From assembly GCF_000208865.1 (NCBI RefSeq), contig NC_018395.1:1829920-1893919 (forward strand): a DNA stretch of 64,000 bases, written 5' to 3'. The translations under genes and the position numbers were made by a program. The notes under the pieces are model-generated. The model had not been told where the DNA came from, ran no database searches, and worked only from the letters and a program-made list of their open reading frames with translations. The DNA is from Neospora caninum Liverpool. Lineage: Eukaryota > Apicomplexa > Conoidasida > Eucoccidiorida > Sarcocystidae. This document shows positions 46,612 to 58,159 of the stretch, piece after piece; the first letter of the stretch is position 1, and each line of letters opens with the position of its first letter.

Positions 46612-49427
46612 GTCGTTCACGCGCCTCGAGTGAACAGAAGACGGTAACGAAGAGCACGAAGGACGGAGCGCCGCGAGGGAATACAACGCAGAGGAGAAAG
46701 AACGGGAGGGCGGGTTTGCTCTACAACGTAGGACACGAGGCAAGGCGATTTCTGTTGCCCAGTTTCCTGAGACGCAACATGGACGAGCAATGCGCTCCAC
46801 GACACAGGAACAGCCACGGACGTGCACACTTCCCACCCCCCGAGGCAAGACAAAGGAACGGCCAGTCGCCTGCAGAAGCCCTCCTTGCCTCTGTGAAGAG
46901 GTGAAGAAGTGTGAAATGAAATGCAGTTTCTCAAGAGTTCTTCGCTGTGGAGAGGAGGGAGGAGAAACGGCCACCTCAGAACGAAGAGAATGCCTCTTCG
47001 TCGGTCTGTCTAACTGCGCACAGGCACAGAAGAGTGAAGGAGTGGAAATAGAATTGGGTTTACCCGTCTTTCGAGTTCTCGGTGTCGAGAAGAAAAGGAA
47101 CATGTCTGAAGCAGAGGAAACGCCTCTCCGTTTGTTACCTCTTCCCTTCGCCTGTGGAAACGAAGCAGGATTGAGAGTCGACACAGGTGAAGACGTGGTT
47201 CTCGCGGGTGCAGGCAGGCCACCCTCTACAGCGGGACGGGAGATGAAGAGAAGACAAAGAAGATACGCAACAAAGATCATGTGAAGGAAGAGGGCAGCGC
47301 ACATCGGAGCGGTGCGTACAAAAAGCAACCAGCTTGTCTCATCGACATCCTCGTCGATTCGACGCTCGAGAGGCGTCCAGATCAGGAGGAAGGATGCGAG
47401 CCCGGAAGGAGGCGGAGTCGAACGCCGAGAGAGTAAACAAGAAAAAGAGAGGGAAATGAAGGCGAGGAAAGAATGTGGAGGAAAACGCCGGGAAGGGAGA
47501 AAGGTTTCCGTCCCGTCGCCGCCGGTCTTCTCTTGGCTCTTTTTCCCGTGCATGGAAATCGCTCGCGGCGTTTCTCTCTGTGCCGTTGCCAGAAAGAACA
47601 CATGCACACCACCTGCTAAGGGAAACGCACCCTGTTTGTTTCTCTCAGGAGAAACGATAACCGTATAGCGCCTGTGTCCAGCTGCACATGGCGGACGAGC
47701 GTCCAGCTGGAATCCGAGTCGCCGGGGTGTCGGGTGTACAGACAGCTCGTTCAGTGGCCTGGACAACACGAGGCACCAATTGGCCCCGATGAGCGGAAGA
47801 CACGAAAAGACACAGAATGGTTCGGCGTTTTCCCTCGGAATCAACCACACGCCTGCTCTGCTCACCGTCCAGAAATCCGTTGTCTCGTCAGGTCTTGTCT
47901 CCCGAGTTGGCGTCTCTCACAACCTGGCCCCGTCGCCCTGACATTTGCGCTCGCGCAACAACCGTTGCAGGTAACGTGAAGATGCGCAGCCTGGCGAATC
48001 ATACGGATGTTGACACCTCTCCTAAAAGAACTCGAGGTGAAAGAGACCGAGAACTAGGGGAAGAGCAAAGTGGCCAGAATTGCGCACCGGCGGCAGCGTG
48101 GACAGGGAAAAGTCGCTCTCGCCCGGCCGATGATACAGGCGTGCGCTGCTCTGTGCCGCTCTACAGAAAACGCGTTGTCCACACCAGGGCACTGACGCCT
48201 CGTGGGCGTGCACTTTCCACTTCCAAGGACGTGACGAGTTGTGAAGAAAATGTGTCTTTTGTGTGTTGCTACTGGACCAGAAAAAAAACACGGGCCGAGG
48301 ACGGATTCCTTCGCCCATCCGGTTCTCCTCAAGTTGCGTGGTCCGAAGCCGAACGTTGTGCCCAGGATGGACTGCTGCCCAGACGAAGTCAAGGAAATCC
48401 GTGGATATATGCAGTGTCTGGATATATAAAAGTGCATGCGCTCTACCGTATAAGCACATACCTGCAGGCATATTATACTCATATAATATACATAAATCTG
48501 CATGTGTTCTGTGGCTGAAGATCAAACGAGTCTGGAAAAAAAGCGCATCATGTTTTAATATGCACGGGTATCACAGATCAGTTGTCTCCACGTGTGCGTG
48601 ATATAATTACGAATATATACTGAAGAATGTGCACAGGTTTCGTGTGCATGGATGCACAAGAAAGTACTTCCGTAGATATTGGGTGTTTCACTGGGGCCGG
48701 CTGAGTCCACGTCGAGAGTGCCGAACCGTTTGTAGCCGGCGGCTCGTTGAAGCCGCACTCCTATTCAGGCTGTATAGGCCTCTATTCCCAGTAGAAGCAT
48801 CTCTCTGCTCTTAACTATCTAAAGCCAGTCTGCGCATCAGCGCCTCGACGCACAGAGATTCCAGCTTTTTCGCACACCGTTATTATCTCCCTCCCTCCCT
48901 CCGCACACACACACACACAGTACGCTTCCTCGCTCCAAAGGTGAAGCTGCTCCGCGTTTCACAAGACTCCACACAGAAGGCGTGTTTGTTAATGCCGCGA
49001 CACAGAAAGATGCACGGTTGGGTCCTTGGGCCTTAAGCGTTCGCAAGCCACAAGTCGCAGCACGCCCGTTCAGCGACAAGGAAAACTTTCGGCGTCTTCT
49101 GTATTTCCGGAAGAACGCAACCGAGAGATCGTTGCCGCATCTCGACTCAGTGGCTGTCGTCAAGGGATCCTTTGACCAGGTTGTACTTCGTTGCTTCGAA
49201 ACACAGCGGAGTGCTGCAAAGGGATTTGAGACGCATCAACAAATACAGGGAGAAAAACCGTCTTCCGCCGACCGGTGCGAAGTTCACCTCAACATGCACC
49301 AAATACCTCTGCTTTTCTCCCGCCTCTCGGGTGCGTTTGCCCAACGTACCCACCTGACGAATTCAACGACTTACGGAGCTGCTCATGTATATATATATAT
49401 ATATATATATAGACAATGTATACATAC

Positions 49428-49458
<31 letters not shown>

Positions 49459-50300
49459 TCCGTATATATACATATATATATATATACGCAATGAAATACA
49501 TGCCAAAGCGTCTAACTCGATATGTCTTTATGCATGCACGTGTACAGTCACACTTGCATAGCTTACCAGAAGAGCTCTCCCGTCTCTGCTTCCCGGAGGT
49601 CGCCGGGGGCGCCGCGACACCCGCGACAGGAGCGCCACCAACGCATGCGTTCCTTGGCTGCCTCTGGGTGTACACCCGACGGCTCGCGAGTGTCTGGCCC
49701 TCGGTCGCTGGCCCCTCCACGGAAGGCGCGCTCTTCACACTGCGCAGGATCTCCACTCCAAGAGTAGAGAGGCGAAGGAGGCGGCGCAAAGGAAGGAGAC
49801 GGGAGGAGCTCGCACGGGAGAGGCGAAAAAGACTGAGGAGCGAAATCAAAACTCTAAAAACAAAACGCACACATCACCGGCAACAATCTCTTCACCGACC
49901 ACAGGTGATCCTCCTGTGCTGATGCACCCCGTTGGCCACACATACGTAGATGTAGAAGCATGCACTGATATGTGTGTACACAGATGAGACCGTACACACA
50001 TCTAAATACTTTTAAAGAAACACATGCTTATCCCCCCAAATGCATATATATATATATATATATATGAATGCGTCCACATTTGGCTGCAGAATGCATGCAT
50101 ACACAAGTAAGCTCCAGGGAGCTCACCCATCTCTCTGTCACCGAGGGGCTCTGTCTGTGTTGAACTTTCCACTGCATTCCACATCTACATGTGCACTGTC
50201 CCCTATCATTGAGATATGCAGGCCTTGGCATGCAGTTCCCCCTCTGAGTCGACCCCGTATGTACACGCGTGTCTGGATATCTGCTTCTCTCCCTTATCGA
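46612..50300. other. region between TDP2-like gene and next minus-strand gene, unresolved
   Basis: About 3.7 kb. Its first 1.25 kb keeps the TDP2 frame open (to 47865) and may be 5' UTR or an N-terminal extension. A minus-strand frame at about 49560-49790 (VEILRSVKSAPSVEGPATEG, with a GTAAGC donor) could be an exon of a small gene. TA-rich repeats occupy 49388-49488. No family was recognised. Confidence 0.35.
49388..49488. repeat. (TA)n/(TACA)n microsatellite
   Basis: Two long TA tracts with interspersed CA and GA steps. A shorter (TA)n lies at 50043-50066. Confidence 0.85.
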
Positions 50301-50348
50301 TGAGTACACACACAGGCGACTAGATAGGCGCAGAATGATTCCTCAGTT

Positions 50349-51474
50349 TCAGTCCTGTGATGTAGCATTGAGTGATTTGAACTCGAATAGTGATGACAAA
50401 GGAACCGAGTGGCGAGTCAAGGGATTCTGAATCCAGATGACGCACCTCCAGCACGAAGTCGATCTGGTCTGAAGGCCTGCCTGCAGCTTTTCGGCTCCGA
50501 GACAGAACAACGAGACGCCGCCCTCCTCCTCCAACTGTCGCCACAACTGGAAGTACCTTCTCGCCTTCGTTTCCCAACGTTTCTCCTCTTTCTTCGCGCT
50601 CTCCTCTCTCCTCTGTCTCCTCTGTTTCCGCTCTCTCTCTTCTGTCTTGACCACTTCTCTGCCTGCTGCCTTCTCTGGCTCCGCCTCCTTCCTCTTCTGC
50701 ATGTTCTGCGCTTCGCTTCCTCGCTTCCTCTGTGTCCCCGGTGCCTGCTTTCCGGTCGCCGCGCCCGTCGCCTTCTCCCCGGTGTGTTCGGGCTTCACCG
50801 TTTGCGCCTCCAGCAGCCGCCGGCGCCTCGTCGAGAGAAGGAGACGGAAGACGGGAGAGGCATCTCCCCGAACGAAGGTCGAAGACGCGCGAGAACTGAC
50901 GGCTGCAGGCAGAGACAACAGAGCGCGGCTAAAGAGATGAGACCGTTTGAGATACGGCTCGAGACGAAGACGGAAAGGACGGGTTCCTGAACGCAAGGGA
51001 TCGAAAAGGAGAAATAGGAGAACCCGAAAGAGACTCGCGCGTGCCAAGAAACGACAGAGAAAACGCTCCAGCTCCAAAAGATGTCGGCAGGACGCGGCGC
51101 AGACAAGAGTCAACCGAAAGGACGGCAGCTGCAGGCAGCGAAAACGGAAAGCGGTCTCCAAGGAAAAGGCCTCTCAAACACAAACGAATGAAGCGATGGG
51201 CAGAAAGGCACGAAAAAAGGGGAAGGAGACGGAGAAGGCAGCTTCGCGTCAACAGGCCGAAGGCGAACGGCAAGCTGCAGCGCATGCAACGTTTCGACTG
51301 CAGTGCTCGGCACAAGTTCACAGTTTTGAGAAATTTAGGACAAATCGTCGGGAGAGGCTCTCTTCTACGTCTCTGTTCAACGGCTCTGCGTGCCAAGAAT
51401 CTCGCAAAGGCGTCACGTGCCTTCACAACCGACATCGACCGAACGCATGCAGGGGAACCAATCACTTCCCTCAT
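50349..51474 (-). CDS. hypothetical charged, coiled-coil-rich coding region (probable exons)
   Basis: Two overlapping minus-strand frames carry protein-like content. At about 51310-51474 the frame begins MREVIGSPACVRSMSVVKAR and contains RDAFARFLARRAVEQRRRRE. At 50349-50890 a second frame encodes a Lys/Glu/Arg coiled-coil stretch (KRKEAEPEKAAGREVVKTEE) followed by RRYFQLWRQLEEEGGVSLF. They may be consecutive exons of the gene whose upstream exons lie at 51707-52700, but I could not fix the splice sites between them. No family is recognised. Function unknown. Confidence 0.3.
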
Positions 51475-51706
51475 AAATGTACAGTAGGTGATCTTTGATC
51501 ATACACGGGCGAGAGGCACCGATACCGAAAGACACAACGCAGCCTTGCATATACTCACAGGCACGCATGTACGCATTCACGTATAGAAGCGTAGAAACGC
51601 AGTGATGCATACATCTATATGTGAAACAGGATAAACGTACACCACATGTAAATTTGACTTTCTGTTGCCTGCATTTGTGGCTGTTTCTCTCTTAACGGAG
51701 ACGCAC

Positions 51707-52700
51707 TGTGTGGCGACGAGGATGCTGGCGTCGAGAAAGATCTCGAGGCTGTCCACAGGGTAGCCTCGCATGCACTGAAGAAACACATAAACGCAAACCC
51801 AAGACTATTGGAGGGAGAAAGCAGAGAGGGAGGAGGCAAACATGCGTGGACGGAAAAATGAACAACTGTTGGGGATGTGCAAACGGCTGCCTCTTTTCCG
51901 TTGAGACTGCAGCCCGTGCACCCTCGAGAGCTGCGTTTCGAGTGCTCGCCTCGCTCCTGCTGGTCTTACCTTTCCACTAATGCACCAAAGCACGTCGAAA
52001 GACCACTCTCTTTCTCTCTCTTTGGGTTCTTCTCTGTCGTCTCTTCTAAGCCGGCGACAGTCGACAGGCGCCGGTGACGCAGATGGACGCGCGGGGCAGA
52101 CGCCGCGTTGATCTCGCGCGCCAGTCGAAGAGAGGAAAGAAGAAACGGAAGAAGATGGAGACGAGGAAGAAAAAGCAGACGATCGCGTGTCTCCGATGGG
52201 CCGGCTTACGTTTGTTTTGGAGAGAGGAGTCCTGTGGAGCACACCGACGAGAATGGCGCCTGCCGTGCAGCCGGCCGCAACCAAATACATGCGAGGCGAA
52301 GCCTCAGAGGGAGGGGCGGGGCGCTGCGGCTGACGAGGCGACTGCGAGGAAGTGGCGGGAGGAGAAACAGGCCAGGAGGCGATCGACTTGGGAGTCGAGG
52401 CGCGCGAAGACGACGGCGACGAAAACAGAGAAGCGGAGAGCACAGACGACGCGTCAGTCGCGTTCGAGTCAGACGACAGAGAGCGAAAGGACGACTGCTC
52501 CTCGACCGTCATTTCGCGACTGGCGTCACTGGAGAGGCTTCCTCTCCTCTCTCTTTCACACGGAGAAGAGACGGCAGAGACAGACGAAGCAAAGAACGGC
52601 GCGCCCGCACGCACGGGGGGAGACAGGGTCTCCACCGGAGAGCACGCGAGGGCCGAGTATCCCCCGAACTCTCTGTTCAAAACCAAACCACAAAAAGGAC
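51707..52700 (-). CDS. hypothetical single-pass membrane protein, partial exon model
   Basis: Exon ending at 51970 (donor GTAAGA) joins in phase 0 to exon 51707-51774 (donor GTGCGT). The first exon probably starts near 52681 after a strong pyrimidine tract and acceptor, so its 5' exons lie further upstream. The product has a Ser/Pro-rich stretch, one hydrophobic segment (MYLVAAGCTAGAILVGVLH), then SFDVLWCISGK continuing across the junction into CMRGYPVDSLEIFLDASILV. The last two blocks look like a folded domain. The likely continuation is the charged region at 50.3-51.5 kb. No family assignment; the exon junction at 51970/51774 is the best-supported part. Confidence 0.42.
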
Positions 52701-53397
52701 ACAAACAGCAATGGTCGGGAGGTCAGGACGACGCATACACCGAGCCGGTCACGTGAATCTCCCACACAGTCGACGCTCTCGTGTGTGGCCATTGTCTCCC
52801 CTCGGCTTTTTTGCCTCCTCCGTTCCCGGTTGGAAACGACCGACGGAAATGAACCGTGTGCTACATGTCTTCCTTCCCGTCTGCTCTTCATATATTTATC
52901 TTTATACATATATTTATATATATATATTTATTTATATATAGATGAGCACTTCGTTCTCTGTCTCGCGTTCCTTTTCTCTCGTTTTTTTTGGAGCGCGTCG
53001 CTCGCACTCTCCACGTGTGTTTATTTCTCTACCGGTCACAGCGTCTTTCCTTCCAAAAGTCTCTCTCCTGCGCTTCCCGGCTCTTTTCTTTTCCATCTCC
53101 CTCGCGTCGTCTCCTTTCCGTTTCCTCTGTTCTCTCGTGTTCTCTCGCGGCGACACTCACGCTGAGAGTGCGGGCAACGCCTCGCAACTCGTTTCCCAGT
53201 CTGACGCGTTTGCGCCTGCTCTTTGCGGGACTGGCGGCGCGCTGTGCTTCCCTCTGCGTTCCAGTTGCGTTATGTGGAGATCGAGACTCTCGCTCGGCGA
53301 CCAGACCAGGAAGTCCTCCTACACGCAGGGGCAGAACCCGCACAAAGACTTGGATCCGAGCGCCGAGCGAAAAAGCGGACAAGACAAACGGCGGCCT
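52701..53397. other. unresolved, TA/pyrimidine-rich
   Basis: About 0.7 kb with a TA/TTTA tract near 52890-52940 and pyrimidine-rich DNA. It may hold upstream exons or the promoter of the preceding minus-strand gene. Nothing specific is supported. Confidence 0.3.
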
Positions 53398-54890
53398 TCA
53401 GGGGAAGCGGGGACGGAGAGTCACACACACACACACCGAATGCGCAGAAAAACGAAGCAAAGCGAGAAACACAGCGGGGGAGCAAGGGGGGGGGGTGAGG
53501 GCACCGTGGACGAAGGGATGAACGGGTGATCGGAGTCTGGTGAGAGGCCAAAACTGTTGTTTCTTAGAGACAAAACCGCGTACCACCAGAGCTCCCACCG
53601 CACAGCCCCACCGGCCTGCGACTCGCTGCTGTTTTCGTCCAAGAACCAGCACAAGACGGCTTTCGGTTTCTCGGCCTTCTCTCTCTTCCGTCTCTTCTCT
53701 CCCTTCTTCGCTGTCTCCTGTCTCCTCTCGTCCTGCTCTCTCGCCTTCTCGCGCTGGGCCGTCTACTCGGTGGAAGAAGCAAAAGGCTCTTTCGCTGTCT
53801 GACTGTGTGTGCTCGTTCCCGCGAGAAGGCTGAACCTCTCCGCCTCGTTCGTTGCGCCGAATCAACCTGGCTAGCGGGGAGGCGGAAGGCCTCACGGTCC
53901 TCTTTCCCCCTCCACGCTGTCTGTACAGCCCGCGAATCGGCCAAAACACGACGCTGTACAACCCCTTTCTCCTGATGGTCATTTCTCTCGTTTCCTGCGC
54001 CGTGGCCGCCCCCCTTAGGGTCTCCCCCTCTCTCCGGCGGTCGCCCCTCTGCCATCCTTCCGTCTCTCCCTGCTCTTCTTCCTCGTCGTCTTCCTCGTCT
54101 TCCTCTGAGTCCTCGTTTTCGTCTTCCGCCTCTTTCGCTTCTTCGCGGCGCGGAGTGTGGTAGCAGTGTCTCTGCATGGCAACGATGAATCTGGAGTTGC
54201 TCCAGATGTACCAGTCGTCCTGGAGTCGTCCTGCGAGTCTCAGTGCCTGCGCGCGTCCCGTCTTCTCCGTCGCCTTCTCTCCGCCGCGGCTCCGCTGGAG
54301 ACTGCTCCCCGCTGTCGGTCGCTCGTCGGCGTCCGTCGGCTCTCTGGTCTCTCCCCTGGGAGCCGAGCGCACGCCTCTCTCGTCACTGCTCGGTTTCTTC
54401 TCTCCCCGGTTTTCAGGCTGCCTCGCCCTGTGGATGTCGCCTGCGAATTCTCTCTCGCGCGCGCTCGCCTGCGGCCGGAGGCCGTGGACAGCCAGGGCCG
54501 GGACGGGCGCGGAAGACGCAGAAGGCGATGGCGGCCGAGAGCAAGTTGAGAACGGCGAGGCGAGAAACGTCTCCGTTCGGCTGCGTCTGGGCGGCACCCC
54601 GAGAAGGACGCGCTTGCCGTCGAAGGCATCGACGAGATCCAGTCGCCACCAACACAAACCCCCGCGCCCTCTCCGCGGCTCTCGGTTCGACAGAAGAAAC
54701 AGCACTGCTTCCAGACTCGGAGGTAGCGGGTGAGAAGAGGGCGCGAGACGCGCCGACGAACAGGCAGACGGAAGCGCGACGGAGGCCGGGGAGCTCGACA
54801 ACATCTCTGTCGCAGTGACGCTCGTAAGAGAAGGCCGGGCGATTTCCGCAACGACGGAGAGTGACGGGAGACGAAACAGGACGACCTGCA
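53398..54890 (-). CDS. hypothetical protein with acidic tract, exon(s) on minus strand
   Basis: The minus-strand frame starts after a good acceptor (TGTGTGCAG, next to 54890) with VVLFRLPSLSVVAEIARPSL and runs to a stop at 53398. Folded-looking blocks include GLCWWRLDLVDAFDGKRVLL, AGRLQDDWYIWSNSRFIVAM, RRKGLYSVVFWPIRGLYRQ and RRWGCAVGALVVRGF-like sequence near the end. Between them lies an acidic Glu/Asp run (EDENEDSEEDEEDDEEEEQG) and Arg/Glu-rich linkers. Upstream the frame continues through the 19-bp minisatellite only because that repeat is open in every frame, so the true 5' exons probably lie at 55.7-56.2 kb or further. No family recognised; the stop position may be wrong. Confidence 0.42.
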
Positions 54891-55050
54891 CACAGAGGGG
54901 AGAAAGAAGCCAGCGACAAGGAAAACTCGACCGAGGTGCGTAGGTCCCCGGAGACTTGGACGGGAAGAAACAGAGCTGAGGAAGAGAGTTTTGGCGCAGA
55001 CCAGCGAGGACGGGGCACACCCAAGAGGAGAGACTGGGCAGCGAAGAAAG

Positions 55051-55661
55051 AAGGAGCAGCGCGAGACAGAAAGAGCAGCGCGAGAAAGAAAGAGCAGCGC
55101 GAGAAAGAAAGAGCAGCGCGAGAAAGAAGGAGCAGCGCGAGACAGAAGGAGCAGCGCGAGAAAGAAGGAGCAGCGCGAGAAAGAAAAGGCAGCGCGAGAA
55201 AGAAAGAGCAGCGCGAGAAAGAAGGAGCAGCGCGAGGCAGAAAGAGCAGCCCGAGAAAGAAAGAGCAGCGCGAGACAGAAGGAGCAGCGCGAGAAAGAAG
55301 GAGCAGCGCGAGACAGAAAGAGCAGCCCGAGAAAGAAAGAGCAGCGCGAGACAGAAGGAGCAGCGCGAGACAGAAAGAGCAGCGCGAGAAAGAAAAGGCA
55401 GCGCGAGAAAGAAAGAGCAGCGCGAGAAAGAAGGAGCAGCGCGAGGCAGAAAGAGCAGCCCGAGAAAGAAAGAGCAGCGCGAGACAGAAGGAGCAGCGCG
55501 AGAAAGAAGGAGCAGCGCGAGACAGAAAGAGCAGCCCGAGAAAGAAAGAGCAGCGCGAGACAGAAGGAGCAGCGCGAGACAGAAAGAGCAGCGCGAGACA
55601 GAAGGAGCAGCGCGAGACAGAAAGAGCAGCGCGAGACAGAAAGAGCAGCGCGAGACAGAAT
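55051..55661. repeat. 19-bp minisatellite, about 32 copies, with 209-bp higher-order duplication
   Basis: Tandem unit AGCAGCGCGAGAAAGAAAG with variants (GACAG, GGAGC, CCCGAG, GGCAG). Two rare variants each recur exactly 209 bp apart (about 55188/55397 and 55232/55441), which is eleven units, so an 11-unit block has been duplicated. Because 19 is not a multiple of three and the unit has no stops on either strand, six long artificial reading frames arise. It probably lies in an intron or spacer of a minus-strand gene. Confidence 0.92.
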
Positions 55662-55701
55662 GCGAAGACAGAAAGTACACGCGAGCGGCGCACAGAAGAA
55701 G

Positions 55702-56193
55702 TCAGCCACGCACGGGGGATGCAGAGCACCGCGGCTCCGGGGGGAAAAGCAAAAAGAGACATATCGGAAGAAAAAGCGCTTCGTTCACGTGGTGCCTCCC
55801 GCAAACCCACCGTGTGTTCTCGGTGAAGAACAACGCGCGTTTCCCCACGACACAAAAGCGGAGGGCAACGCCTTCTCTCCAGCAACGCGTCAAGTGAGGG
55901 CACTCTTTCGGGTCGACTGGGGAGCTCGCTGCCGCCCGTCTTTCCAAGAGGAGCTGCGCGCATCGGCCCCGCAGAGACAGCAACGAGCTCCGGCCTCTCC
56001 TGCGTGTGCCTTGGTCTTCCCCGAGGCTGCGCTTTGCGCGAAAAACCAACAGGGCGACCGAGACGAAGCGACAACAGAGAGGACGGAGGCGCCGAAGCGC
56101 AGGAGCAACGCGCAGCCCATGCAGAGACCAAGAGAGAGGAAGAAGAAGAAGACGGTAGATAGGGAGGAAAGAGAGGGAAGGTGACAGCGCCAC
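55702..56193 (-). other. possible 5' exon region of a minus-strand gene
   Basis: Minus-strand frames here begin with hydrophobic N-termini, for example MGCALLLRFGASVLSVVASS at 56120 and MALSPSLSFLPIYRLLLLPL at 56193. Either could be a signal peptide or anchor of the gene continuing at 54890. Frames compete and the splice donor (perhaps GTGGGT near 55815) is uncertain. Confidence 0.25.
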
Positions 56194-56638
56194 TAGAAGA
56201 AAGACGCCAGAGAGTCAAGAGAGGATCAGGAGACTTGGAGGTCGCATCGAAGACGATGACCAGCCAGGAGCCTGGGGAAAGCGGAGAGACACGAGAAGAG
56301 AATATTCACCCTCGACAGGGAGATAATGCGCGTGCTTTGAAAAGAAACGCGAAAGACTCAGAGAAAGAAAACAGAGAAACGTTGGGGAGGTACGGGCACA
56401 GCGCGAGTGCCTGGTCTCAACAGTTGAACCGAGCACCTTTTGCACTCCATGCCTGCTCTTCCAGTCTTTTGAATTTATATGTGAAGATACGCCGTACACT
56501 GCTATCGAAACTACAAATACGCGTATACACCTCAAACAAAATGGGATCCGTGTGCATATATATATATATATACATATATATGGATGTGTGTGTTGTTTCT
56601 TTTTATTCGATTTGAGTTATACAGTTCTGGATCGCGGA

Positions 56639-58159
56639 TCACTTGTACAGAGACTGTAATACAGGGGTTAGAAAGTTAAGGCAGCCCTTACGAGACGGTG
56701 GATGCAGCTCCTTTTCTCTGCTACAGAAGCGAAAGCTTCGATTATCTATCCTGTCTCCCCGTCGCTCACCCGATGCAGAGAGGAGGAGGCAAACGCGGGG
56801 GAGCGACAAAGAATCTTCGCGGCCTCGTCCGCTCCTCTCTTTGTCTCCCGCCTTGCCAAGCGTCGCCCCTGTGCGCTCGTTGCACGTAATGCATCTGGTG
56901 TCCTTCCCTTCGTTGAAGGACGGATAGAGACACGCGGAGAAGGGACGTGAACAGTTCTGGCTCGCACGGCTGGTAAATGCGTTTTCTCGCGAAAGCCGAC
57001 GCCAGTGGTACTCTAAGGTGCGGAAGTAGCAGCAGAGTGAGTACGCTGTACGCACGCCTGTCCCGTGCGTGCTTGCCGCATCTTCAAAGGCGACAAAAAC
57101 GGAGGGAACCGGCGACCGACTAGAATGTCTCTCCCGGTCTGTCTCCCCACCATCTTGCAAACAAATCACAAACGCGCCGTTCGCGTTGTCCATTTGCGAG
57201 CAAACACCGTAACTTCGTTCCCTCGCCGCAGGTCTGGAGCTAGCCGCGTTCCCGTGGTGGACATACACCGCGGTCGGGGGAGCCCCCCGGACGGCGGGAG
57301 GCGCAGTGTGCGTCGGTCTTTCGGCGGAGAGAAGTCCAGTGACTCTGTCGCATTTGTCCTCCCTCGCTTCTGCCACGCGAGGAGTGTCTCTTCCCCGATC
57401 GACGGGTTTCGCATTTTCTTTGGAGTCCGCGGGCGAGGCGCCGTGCGCGGGGAGCTGACGCGGGAGAGGCGAAGACGCGAGACTCTCTCTCTGCCGAGAT
57501 TTTGGCTCCAGCGCTCGCGTTCCTCCTCGCCCTTCCTCTTCCTGGTGCGTCGCCCCAAAGTGTCTACTTGCGTTTTCTTTCCCCTGGTTTGTCAATGAAA
57601 TCGCCGGCCACGCAGCAGGGCGGTGAGAAGAGGCGGGGGCGAGGCGGAAAGCACTTGCAGCGGAGGCGAGAGAAAGCGAGGAGGGACAGCAGGAAGAGAC
57701 AGCGCATGCAGCAGGACACGGAGGCGAAGAGGCAGGGGAAGGCGAAGGGAGAAAGAAATGAGGAAGGGGAAGCGTGAGAGGCCACGCCGTGGCAGCAACG
57801 TCGGATAGAAGAAGCAAAAGAGACCGCGACGCGAGGCTCAGAGGAGCCAAGGGACACAGGCTCGTAAAGGAAGAGAAGGAGGAAGCACAGCCCAGAGAAG
57901 AGTGCGCTGAAGAGTGAGATGGAGGTTGGGTTGACGAGGGACAGATACGGCAGGAAGAGAGAGAAGAGACAGAGGGGAGAGGGGTTGAAGAAGGCAGGAG
58001 CTCTGACGGCTGCGGGCGGTGAAGGAAAAGGTGAAGCAGAATCAGGATTTCGTCGCCAGCGATCGTCAGAAAAGCGCCGAGGTCACTTGCCGCGCGCGTG
58101 TCTTCGAGCCCCCATAATTGAGGAGACAACGCGTTTTCTCGAAATCTCGCCTCTCCCAT
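56639..58159 (-). CDS. hypothetical Ser/Pro-rich protein with ordered N- and C-terminal blocks
   Basis: A 506-codon minus-strand frame. The ATG at 58159 has a purine at -3 and G at +4, and opens MGEARFRENALSPQLWGLED followed by an ordered, hydrophobic LGAFLTIAGDEILILLHLFL. A long Ser/Pro/Ala-rich linker follows, then ordered-looking blocks QMDNANGAFVICLQDGG, YSLCCYFRTLEYHWRRLSRE and CLYPSFNEGKDTRCITCNER. Possible donor and acceptor sites (GTGGGG after QDG) mean it may be spliced rather than a single exon, and it could be the 5' part of the gene at 53.4-56.2 kb. No signal peptide and no family recognised. Confidence 0.45.
   Translation of the reverse strand: MGEARFRENALSPQLWGLEDTRAASDLGAFLTIAGDEILILLHLFLHRPQPSELLPSSTPLPSVSSLSSCRICPSSTQPPSHSSAHSSLGCASSFSSFTSLCPLAPLSLASRSLLLLLSDVAATAWPLTLPLPHFFLPSPSPASSPPCPAACAVSSCCPSSLSLASAASAFRLAPASSHRPAAWPAISLTNQGKENASRHFGATHQEEEGRGGTRALEPKSRQRESLASSPLPRQLPAHGASPADSKENAKPVDRGRDTPRVAEAREDKCDRVTGLLSAERPTHTAPPAVRGAPPTAVYVHHGNAASSRPAARERSYGVCSQMDNANGAFVICLQDGGETDRERHSSRSPVPSVFVAFEDAASTHGTGVRTAYSLCCYFRTLEYHWRRLSRENAFTSRASQNCSRPFSACLYPSFNEGKDTRCITCNERTGATLGKAGDKERSGRGREDSLSLPRVCLLLSASGERRGDRIDNRSFRFCSREKELHPPSRKGCLNFLTPVLQSLYK

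Noticed and set aside
46612..47300. A secreted protein starting MCAALFLHMIFVAYLLCL upstream of TDP2
   Set aside because: The hydrophobic start is in frame with TDP2 and has no stop or domain of its own; more likely 5' UTR or an extension than a separate gene.
45634..47865. Single 743-codon protein on the minus strand
   Set aside because: The TDP2 domain continues only through the splice at 45637, and the upstream half lacks family features; treated as TDP2 exon 1 plus uncertain upstream sequence.
53398..55680. 760-codon minus-strand frame with repeated Leu/Phe/Ser 'membrane' segments
   Set aside because: Its N-terminal two thirds is translation of the 19-bp minisatellite, which is open in all six frames; the hydrophobic look is an artefact. 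Only the part downstream of 54890 is kept as a candidate.
54861..56184. Long plus-strand Lys/Glu/Arg-rich 'coiled-coil' frames
   Set aside because: The same minisatellite read on the other strand; no ordered flanking domain or splice support.
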